Part shown: in pieces, positions 27,801 through 39,800 of the stretch
Numbering within the stretch: the stretch's first letter is position 1
Layout: each line of letters begins with the position of its first letter
Source of the DNA: Eleginops maclovinus
Taxonomy: Eukaryota; Chordata; Actinopteri; Perciformes; Eleginopidae
Reading direction: 5' to 3'
NCBI RefSeq assembly: GCF_036324505.1
Contig: NC_086350.1
Span: 10,557,032 to 10,621,031, forward strand
Length of the DNA: 64,000 nucleotides
The notes under the pieces: model-generated
The model's database searches: none
Told to the model about the DNA's origin: nothing
The model's input: only the letters and a program-made list of their open reading frames with translations
Translations under genes and position numbers: made by a program

Positions 27801-30800
27801 TCACTGAAAAACCCACCACAACCACTACAGTCACTGATAAACCCACCACAACCAGTACAGTCACTGAAAAACCCACCACAACCACTACAGTCACTGAAAA
27901 GCCCAGCACTACTGTTGTCACATTTTCAGAGACACCAACCATCATCACAAAATCCCCCACCCCGATAACAGAACTGACCACAACAATCATTGCCACAGAA
28001 AAGTCAAGCACTACATTGTCCACAACATTAATGGAGTCTACCACAACAATCAATGACTGCTATGATTGTAAGTGGTCGGATTGGAACAACAATAATTACC
28101 CTGACTTTTCCCAAGATTCTGGAGATTATGAAAAAATTGAAAAAATTAAGGATCTAGATTTGAGTGTTTGCAGGAAACCTTTAGAAATAGAATGTAGAGC
28201 AAAAGATCATCCAGATTTAACTTTGGACGAAGTAGATCAAAAAGTAACATGCACCCCAACAGATGGACTAAAGTGTCATAACAAAGATCAAGGTGTAGTT
28301 CCCAAATGTTATGACTATGAAATACGAGTGAGGTGTTGTGTTTACAAGTGTAACATTTCAACCACAATTGAACCCTCAACAACACCAACAACCATTGTCA
28401 CAACCACTCTAACAGGAGAACCTACTACAACAATCACAGGAAAGCCCAGCACTACCACTGTTACATTCACAGAGAAACCAACCACCACAACAATCATCAC
28501 AAAAACACCCAGCACAATAACAGCAATACTGACCGCAACATCTGTAATCACTGAAAAAACCACCACAACCACTACAGTCACTGATAAACCCACCACAACC
28601 AGTACAGTCACTGAAAAACCCACCACAACCAGTACAGTCACTGAAAAGCCCAGCACTACTGCTGTCACATTTTCAGAGACACCAACCATCATCACAAAAT
28701 CCCCCACCCCGATAACAGAACTGACCACAACAATCATTGCCACAGAAAGTCAAGCACTACATTGTCCACAACATTAATGGAGTCTACCACAACAATCAAT
28801 GACTGCTATGATTGTAAGTGGTCGGATTGGAACAACAATAATTACCCTGACTTTTCCCAAGATTCTGGAGATTATGAAAAAATTGAAAAAATTAAGGATC
28901 TAGATTTGAGTGTTTGCAGGAAACCTTTAGAAATAGAATGTAGAGCAAAAGATCATCCAGATTTAACTTTGGACGAAGTAGATCAAAAAGTAACATGCAC
29001 CCCAACAGATGGACTAAAGTGTCATAACAAAGATCAAGGTGTAGTTCCCAAATGTTATGACTATGAAATACGAGTGAGGTGTTGTGTTTACAAGTGTAAC
29101 ATTTCAACCACAATTGAACCCTCAACAACACCCACAACCATTGTCACAACCACTCTAACAGGAGAACCTACTACAACAATCACAGGAAAGCCCAGCACTA
29201 CCACTGTTACATTCACAGAGAAACCAACCACCACAACAATCATCACAAAAACACCCAGCACAATAACAGCAATACTGACCGCAACATCGGTAATCACTGA
29301 AAAACCCACCACAACCACTACAGTCACTGATAAACCCACCACAACCAGTACAGTCACTGAAAAACCCACCACAACCACTACAGTCACTGAAAAGCCCAGC
29401 ACTACTGTTGTCACATTTTCAGAGACACCAACCATCATCACAAAATCCCCCACCCCGATAACAGAACTGACCACAACAATCATTGCCACAGAAAAGTCAA
29501 GCACTACATTGTCCACAACATTAATGGAGTCTACCACAACAATCAATGACTGCTATGATTGTAAGTGGTCGGATTGGAACAACAATAATTACCCTGACTT
29601 TTCCCAAGATTCTGGAGATTATGAAAAAATTGAAAAAATTAAGGATCTAGATTTGAGTGTTTGCAGGAAACCTTTAGAAATAGAATGTAGAGCAAAAGAT
29701 CATCCAGATTTAACTTTGGACGAAGTAGATCAAAAAGTAACATGCACCCCAACAGATGGACTAAAGTGTCATAACAAAGATCAAGGTGTAGTTCCCAAAT
29801 GTTATGACTATGAAATACGAGTGAGGTGTTGTGTTTACAAGTGTAACATTTCAACCACAATTGAACCCTCAACAACACCAACAACCATTGTCACAACCAC
29901 TCTAACAGGAAAACCTACTACAACAATCACAGGAAAGCCCAGCACTACTGCTGTTACATTCACAGAGAAACCAACCACCACAACAATCATCACAAAAACA
30001 CCCAGCACAATAACAGCAATACTGACCGCAACATCGGTAATCACTGAAAAACCCACCACAACCACTACAGTCACTGATAAACCCACCACAACCAGTACAG
30101 TCACTGAAAAACCCACCACAACCAGTACAGTCACTGAAAAGCCCAGCACTACTGCTGTCACATTTTCAGAGACACCAACCATCATCACAAAATCCCCCAC
30201 CCCGATAACAGAACTGACCACAACAATCATTGCCACAGAAAAGTCAAGCACTACATTGTCCACAACATTAATGGAGTCTACCACAACAATCAATGACTGC
30301 TATGATTGTAAGTGGTCGGATTGGAACAACAATAATTACCCTGACTTTTCCCAAGATTCTGGAGATTATGAAAAAATTGAAAAAATTAAGGATCTAGATT
30401 TGAGTGTTTGCAGGAAACCTTTAGAAATAGAATGTAGAGCAAAAGATCATCCAGATTTAACTTTGGACGAAGTAGATCAAAAAGTAACATGCACCCCAAC
30501 AGATGGACTAAAGTGTCATAACAAAGATCAAGGTGTAGTTCCCAAATGTTATGACTATGAAATACGAGTGAGGTGTTGTGTTTACAAGTGTAACATTTCA
30601 ACCACAATTGAACCCTCAACAACACCCACAACCATTGTCACAACCACTCTAACAGGAGAACCTACTACAACAATCACAGGAAAGCCCAGCACTACCACTG
30701 TTACATTCACAGAGAAACCAACCACCACAACAATCATCACAAAAACACCCAGCACAATAACAGCAATACTGACCGCAACATCGGTAATCACTGAAAAACC

Positions 30801-33800
30801 CACCACAACCACTACAGTCACTGATAAACCCACCACAACCAGTACAGTCACTGAAAAACCCACCACAACCACTACAGTCACTGAAAAGCCCAGCACTACT
30901 GTTGTCACATTTTCAGAGACACCAACCATCATCACAAAATCCCCCACCCCGATAACAGAACTGACCACAACAATCATTGCCACAGAAAAGTCAAGCACTA
31001 CATTGTCCACAACATTAATGGAGTCTACCACAACAATCAATGACTGCTATGATTGTAAGTGGTCGGATTGGAACAACAATAATTACCCTGACTTTTCCCA
31101 AGATTCTGGAGATTATGAAAAAATTGAAAAAATTAAGGATCTAGATTTGAGTGTTTGCAGGAAACCTTTAGAAATAGAATGTAGAGCAAAAGATCATCCA
31201 GATTTAACTTTGGACGAAGTAGATCAAAAAGTAACATGCACCCCAACAGATGGACTAAAGTGTCATAACAAAGATCAAGGTGTAGTTCCCAAATGTTATG
31301 ACTATGAAATACGAGTGAGGTGTTGTGTTTACAAGTGTAACATTTCAACCACAATTGAACCCTCAACAACACCAACAACCATTGTCACAACCACTCTAAC
31401 AGGAAAACCTACTACAACAATCACAGGAAAGCCCAGCACTACTGCTGTTACATTCACAGAGAAACCAACCACCACAACAATCATCACAAAAACACCCAGC
31501 ACAATAACAGCAATACTGACCGCAACATCGGTAATCACTGAAAAACCCACCACAACCACTACAGTCACTGATAAACCCACCACAACCAGTACAGTCACTG
31601 AAAAACCCACCACAACCAGTACAATCACTGAAAAACCCACCACAACCACTACAGTCACTGAAAACCCCACCACAACAGCCACAGAAAAGCCCAGCACAAA
31701 AGCTAGTACTGTCACCGAAATTCCCACCACAATTATTATAGTCACTGAAGAACACAATACAACCTCTTCAGCAACAGCACCTATTGTAAAGTTCACAAGT
31801 ACAACAGCGACAGAAATACCGACCACAACCACTACAGTCGCTGAAAATCCCAGCACTACTGCTGTCACATTTTCAGAGACACCAACCATCATCACAAAAT
31901 CCCCCACCCCGATAACAGAACTGACCACAACAATCATTGCCACAGAAAAGTCAAGCACTACATTGTCCACAACATTAATGGAGTCTACCACAACAATCAA
32001 TGACTGCTATGATTGTAAGTGGTCGGATTGGAACAACAATAATTACCCTGACTTTTCCCAAGATTCTGGAGATTATGAAAAAATTGAAAAAATTAAGGAT
32101 CTAGATTTGAGTGTTTGCAGGAAACCTTTAGAAATAGAATGTAGAGCAAAAGATCATCCAGATTTAACTTTGGACGAAGTAGATCAAAAAGTAACATGCA
32201 CCCCAACAGATGGACTAAAGTGTCATAACAAAGATCAAGGTGTAGTTCCCAAATGTTATGACTATGAAATACGAGTGAGGTGTTGTGTTTACAAGTGTAA
32301 CATTTCAACCACAATTGAACCCTCAACAACACCAACAACCATTGTCACAACCACTCTAACAGGAAAACCTACTACAACAATCACAGGAAAGCCCAGCACT
32401 ACTGCTGTTACATTCACAGAGAAACCAACCACCACAACAATCATCACAAAAACACCCAGCACAATAACAGCAATACTGACCGCAACATCGGTAATCACTG
32501 AAAAACCCACCACAACCACTACAGTCACTGATAAACCCACCACAACCAGTACAGTCACTGAAAAACCCACCACAACCACTACAGTCACTGAAAAGCCCAG
32601 CACTACTGTTGTCACATTTTCAGAGACACCAACCATCATCACAAAATCCCCCACCCCGATAACAGAACTGACCACAACAATCATTGCCACAGAAAAGTCA
32701 AGCACTACATTGTCCACAACATTAATGGAGTCTACCACAACAATCAATGACTGCTATGATTGTAAGTGGTCGGATTGGAACAACAATAATTACCCTGACT
32801 TTTCCCAAGATTCTGGAGATTATGAAAAAATTGAAAAAATTAAGGATCTAGATTTGAGTGTTTGCAGGAAACCTTTAGAAATAGAATGTAGAGCAAAAGA
32901 TCATCCAGATTTAACTTTGGACGAAGTAGATCAAAAAGTAACATGCACCCCAACAGATGGACTAAAGTGTCATAACAAAGATCAAGGTGTAGTTCCCAAA
33001 TGTTATGACTATGAAATACGAGTGAGGTGTTGTGTTTACAAGTGTAACATTTCAACCACAATTGAACCCTCAACAACACCAACAACCATTGTCACAACCA
33101 CTCTAACAGGAAAACCTACTACAACAATCACAGGAAAGCCCAGCACTACCACTGTTACATTCACAGAGAAACCAACCACCACAACAATCATCACAAAAAC
33201 ACCCAGCACAATAACAGCAATACTGACCGCAACATCTGTAATCACTGAAAAACCCACCACAACCACTACAGTCACTGATAAACCCACCACAACCAGTACA
33301 GTCACTGAAAAACCCACCACAACCACTACAGTCACTGAAAAGCCCAGCACTACTGTTGTCACATTTTCAGAGACACCAACCATCATCACAAAATCCCCCA
33401 CCCCGATAACAGAACTGACCACAACAATCATTGCCACAGAAAAGTCAAGCACTACATTGTCCACAACATTAATGGAGTCTACCACAACAATCAATGACTG
33501 CTATGATTGTAAGTGGTCGGATTGGAACAACAATAATTACCCTGACTTTTCCCAAGATTCTGGAGATTATGAAAAAATTGAAAAAATTAAGGATCTAGAT
33601 TTGAGTGTTTGCAGGAAACCTTTAGAAATAGAATGTAGAGCAAAAGATCATCCAGATTTAACTTTGGACGAAGTAGATCAAAAAGTAACATGCACCCCAA
33701 CAGATGGACTAAAGTGTCATAACAAAGATCAAGGTGTAGTTCCCAAATGTTATGACTATGAAATACGAGTGAGGTGTTGTGTTTACAAGTGTAACATTTC

Positions 33801-36800
33801 AACCACAATTGAACCCTCAACAACACCCACAACCATTGTCACAACCACTCTAACAGGAGAACCTACTACAACAATCACAGGAAAGCCCAGCACTACCACT
33901 GTTACATTCACAGAGAAACCAACCACCACAACAATCATCACAAAAACACCCAGCACAATAACAGCAATACTGACCGCAACATCGGTAATCACTGAAAAAC
34001 CCACCACAACCACTACAGTCACTGATAAACCCACCACAACCAGTACAGTCACTGAAAAACCCACCACAACCACTACAGTCACTGAAAAGCCCAGCACTAC
34101 TGTTGTCACATTTTCAGAGACACCAACCATCATCACAAAATCCCCCACCCCGATAACAGAACTGACCACAACAATCATTGCCACAGAAAAGTCAAGCACT
34201 ACATTGTCCACAACATTAATGGAGTCTACCACAACAATCAATGACTGCTATGATTGTAAGTGGTCGGATTGGAACAACAATAATTACCCTGACTTTTCCC
34301 AAGATTCTGGAGATTATGAAAAAATTGAAAAAATTAAGGATCTAGATTTGAGTGTTTGCAGGAAACCTTTAGAAATAGAATGTAGAGCAAAAGATCATCC
34401 AGATTTAACTTTGGACGAAGTAGATCAAAAAGTAACATGCACCCCAACAGATGGACTAAAGTGTCATAACAAAGATCAAGGTGTAGTTCCCAAATGTTAT
34501 GACTATGAAATACGAGTGAGGTGTTGTGTTTACAAGTGTAACATTTCAACCACAATTGAACCCTCAACAACACCAACAACCATTGTCACAACCACTCTAA
34601 CAGGAAAACCTACTACAACAATCACAGGAAAGCCCAGCACTACTGCTGTTACATTCACAGAGAAACCAACCACCACAACAATCATCACAAAAACACCCAG
34701 CACCACAATAACAGCAATACTGACTGCAACACCGGTAATCACTGAAAAACCCACCACAACCACTACAGTCACTGAAAAACCCACCACAACCACTACAGTC
34801 ACTGAAAAGCCCAGCACTACTGTTGTCACATTTTCAGAGACACCAACCATCATCACAAAATCCCCCACCCCGATAACAGAACTGACCACAACAATCATTG
34901 CCACAGAAAAGTCAAGCACTACATTGTCCACAACATTAATGGAGTCTACCACAACAATCAATGACTGCTATGATTGTAAGTGGTCGGATTGGAACAACAA
35001 TAATTACCCTGACTTTTCCCAAGATTCTGGAGATTATGAAAAAATTGAAAAAATTAAGGATCTAGATTTGAGTGTTTGCAGGAAACCTTTAGAAATAGAA
35101 TGTAGAGCAAAAGATCATCCAGATTTAACTTTGGACGAAGTAGATCAAAAAGTAACATGCACCCCAACAGATGGACTAAAGTGTCATAACAAAGATCAAG
35201 GTGTAGTTCCCAAATGTTATGACTATGAAATACGAGTGAGGTGTTGTGTTTACAAGTGTAACATTTCAACCACAATTGAACCCTCAACAACACCAACAAC
35301 CATTGTCACAACCACTCTAACAGGAAAACCTACTACAACAATCACAGGAAAGCCCAGCACTACTGCTGTTACATTCACAGAGAAACCAACCACCACAACA
35401 ATCATCACAAAAACACCCAGCACAATAACAGCAATACTGACCGCAACATCGGTAATCACTGAAAAACCCACCACAACCACTACAGTCACTGATAAACCCA
35501 CCACAACCAGTACAGTCACTGAAAAACCCAGCACAACCACTACAGTCGCTGAAAATCCCAGCACTACTGCTGTCACATTTTCAGAGACACCAACCATCAT
35601 CACAAAATCCCCCACCCCGATAACAGAACTGACCACAACAATCATTGCCACAGAAAAGTCAAGCACTACATTGTCCACAACATTAATGGAGTCTACCACA
35701 ACAATCAATGACTGCTATGATTGTAAGTGGTCGGATTGGAACAACAATAATTACCCTGACTTTTCCCAAGATTCTGGAGATTATGAAAAAATTGAAAAAA
35801 TTAAGGATCTAGATTTGAGTGTTTGCAGGAAACCTTTAGAAATAGAATGTAGAGCAAAAGATCATCCAGATTTAACTTTGGACGAAGTAGATCAAAAAGT
35901 AACATGCACCCCAACAGATGGACTAAAGTGTCATAACAAAGATCAAGGTGTAGTTCCCAAATGTTATGACTATGAAATACGAGTGAGGTGTTGTGTTTAC
36001 AAGTGTAACATTTCAACCACAATTGAACCCTCAACAACACCCACAACCATTGTCACAACCACTCTAACAGGAAAACCTACTACAACAATCACAGGAAAGC
36101 CCAGCACTACCGCTGTTACATTCACAGAGAAACCAACCACCACAACAATCATCACAAAAACACCCAGCACAATAACAGCAATACTGACCGCAACATCGGT
36201 AATCACTGAGAAACCCACCACAACCACTACAGTCACTGATAAACCCACCACAACCACTACAGTCACTGATAAACCCACCACAACCACTACAGTCACTGAA
36301 AATCCCACCACAACAGCCACAGAGACATCTACCACCACAATAACAGAAGAACCACCCACAACAACCACTGTCACAGAAAGACAGACCAAAACTACAACCA
36401 CTAAAGAATCCACCACCCTGGCAAAAACCACAGAAAAGCCCACTCCAACAATAACTATAACCCCAACACCTTCAACCCTTCAGTCTTCAACACATGGCAG
36501 AACAACGTTATGTTTTTGCAAGTACGTGGATCGTTTATTTTCTCCTGGTAAGTACTTGGCTTTTGCCATTAAAGTATTTCATATTATTATTAAATGTTTT
36601 GTAGTTGATACACATGTCCTTACATTGCAACTTGGTATTGGAAGACAATTTATCCTCTTTAAGATTGAATATCGTAAACCAGTGTCTGAGTTGGATTGCA
36701 TTCTTTTGGATATTCGACAAAACTTTAAATGGTAAAATAGATGTGCGTACAGTTTACCAAACAACAGGCTTTATTCTATTTGTGAAAGATGCTTTTCATC

Positions 36801-39800
36801 TTCGTTCATGCAGTAGTTAATACTATTTGTTGGTCGTGGTACATTCACACTAAATTACCCCAAATGGAAAGGTTGGTTGCAAACACGTTTCTGCTGGCCT
36901 CTTTTGTCGAAGTGTAGCAATTGGAACTTTTTATCCAGGAACTATTAATGAAATTGTAGAATAAGCTTGCAGCTGGTCACAGATCCTGACATCGACTTTA
37001 TAAATATCGACAAGAAAACGTTTATTTGGTTGGTCTAAACTTAACAAATGTTGCATTATAAAGACAACCCTGTTTATCTAACTGCCATGGTTTTAATTTT
37101 ATGTAGGAAGCTTCATGTATAATAAGACCGATGGAGAAGGCTGGTGTTTCACTGCATATTGTAATTCGACATGCAATGTTGAGAAGCTTGCTAGACCATG
37201 TCACCACACTACTCCACCAACTCCTACCACCACCGTAACAAGCCCTGGGACCACAACAGTCGATGGTCCAAACTGTTGGTATTCTAATCCACCTAGAAAG
37301 GTAATTAATAACTTTAATTTAGTTATATGTACAAATAGATAATGAACATGTGTAAAATAAAAAAATATTTAAAATAATGTTTTTTTTAATTCATTTAAGT
37401 AACAGTAATTGAAGAGTATCAATCCATTAGTGGGATTGATAATGACATCTGTGTGCCTTCTGTTTCATTTTATTTACATTGATCTTCTTAAAAGTATTTC
37501 CTTGTTGTATGGATGACAAAGTTTAAAGGGGTATATGTTGTGCTTTGTCACATGTTTTACTGGCCGTAGTTCACTAACAGTACTATGTTGTTCTTTACAG
37601 GATGGTGAAGTTTGGCGTGTTGACAACTGCAACACAGCCAGTTGTGTCAATGGAAAAGTTACAACAAACCATGTGATATGTAACCATGTGCCCAAGCCCA
37701 AATGTGAAAATGGTAAACCACCAGTGGAGATTTATGATGAAAAAGGCTGCTGTTTCCACTATGAGTGCCAATGTAGGTTCAAAAGAATGCCTTATAACAA
37801 AAAACTGCAACACAGTGAAACACATATATTTATGTTGGTATTTATACAACACAATGTTATTTCAATCACATTTTTGCAGGTGTTTGTGTCGGCTGGGGAG
37901 ATCCTCATTATCAGACATTTGATGGCCAGTATTACAGCTTCCAGAAAAACTGCACATATGTCCTTGTCAAAGAGATCATTCCTCAACACAATTTAACAAT
38001 TCGTATCAGCAACGAAAACTGTGATCCCTCTGGATCTGTGACCTGTCCTAAATCATTGATTGTGTATTACAAAAACTATGAAGTTATTCTCACACAGGAG
38101 AGAGTTCCAAAGACTGTGAACATGGTAAGGTTTGCCATGTTTGTCTTGACTGCCTAAACATATTTTACTTTTGAATTGATTTAAATGATCTGCAGTGATT
38201 ATGACGATGAAAATGATTTCACTTACGATTGTTTAGGTGTACATCAATGGCAAGCGGGTAATCCCAACCTACTCGAATGAAGACTTTGTCATAACAACTA
38301 CAGCAATTAAGCTGCTTATGAAAATCCCAAAAATTGATGCAGTTGTGATGTATCAAGGGCTTTTATTCAGTGTTGAATTGCCCTTTTCCCTTTTCCACAA
38401 CAACACAGAGGGACAGTGTGGTAAGATGATTATCCAATTGCTGATCAAACAAAATTACTGTTACTGTAATGTTACTGATGTGAAAACAGTGTTAGATATA
38501 ATATAAAGATGCCATTGGATAGTGCAAATGTGACATCGTTTGTACTATCTGTCATGTTAATGATTTACTTTCACAAGGTACCTGTGACAATATCACTAGC
38601 AATGACTGCAGATTACCAAATGGCAAGATTAATCCTGGATGCTCTCAGATGGGAAAGTGGAAAGTACCAGATAAGAATAAGCCATATTGTGAGACACTAC
38701 TTCCTCCTCTTACAACACCAACACCAACAGAGTGCAAAGCTGATATTTGTGAAATTTTGATGAGCAAGTAAGAATTCAGAACAACAAAACAGATTAGTAC
38801 AATTCATTCTTTAGTATCACTCTGAATAATCTACTTTCTTGTGTTTTCTGCATTAAGGGTGTTTGAGAAATGCCACAAAGTAATCCCACCACAACCATTT
38901 TATAAGGGTTGTAAATATGATGCTTGCATGACGAACAACACAGTTGTTTGTTCCAGTTTGGAGACGTACGCTATGATGTGTGCTAGAGAATCTGTATGCA
39001 CATCCTGGAGGGAGGCTACAAATGGACAGTGTGGTAGGGTTTCATTTGACTAGCATTGTTATATTAAGACTTCCAAATGTTTAAAAAGAAATGATTTATA
39101 TTTTCTCTGGTTTTAGAATATAAGTGTCCAGGGAATAAGGTCTACCAGCCTTGTGCGCAAACCTTTGAACCTACCTGCAATGCAAGGTAATTGCTCAGTT
39201 CTTTTATCAACATCATGAATCAAATAATGTCATCAGCTTGTGATGTAACAATTATCGGTATGCTAACATGATCACAATAACAATGCAAATATGCTGATGC
39301 AAAGCAGTAATGTGTTTGCACACTACGTGCTAATTTGCATCAAACACAAAGTAAAGATCATTCTGATGACACTGTAATTTGTTATAAACATGAGTATTAG
39401 ACAAATGAAATTGATTTGATGATGGCGTTAGAGGATAGTACATTTCATCCTGATGCACTAAATGTCACTGCATTCACAGTAATAGTTTTTAAACTACAGA
39501 CGAGGGTGCTAGAGAAACATTCATGGGATCACCAAAGTCATTACGATTCTTTCTAAGGAGTACATGAATGTCTATACAAAATCTCCTGGCAATCAATCAC
39601 ATAATTGTTGAAATATTTCACTCTGGACCAACGTAGCAAAGCGACACTGCTATCTATACAGTTTTCACAACATTATACACATCATTTCTTAATTAATTTC
39701 TGAAAAGATCATGTATTTTTGTTGTTCACCTTCAATGTCTTCATACTTTAGATACAATAAGAAGTATACTCAACAATGCAATGGGAAAAATGACAAACGG

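Noticed and set aside
28744..28790. Programmed -1/+1 ribosomal frameshifting at the mucin B break
   Set aside because: The A run is too short for a slippery heptamer, there is no downstream stem-loop, and the other eleven modules have an uninterrupted frame. An indel is simpler.
27311..36006. Regular direct-repeat array suggestive of CRISPR or satellite DNA
   Set aside because: The repeats are coding, 747 bp long and intron-free, and the spacers encode Thr-rich mucin sequence. The host is a vertebrate.
27399..36443. Repeated 81- and 152-codon frames on the opposite strand of the mucin B array
   Set aside because: They recur with the 747-bp module and are simply antisense of CysD and of the Thr-rich spacer.
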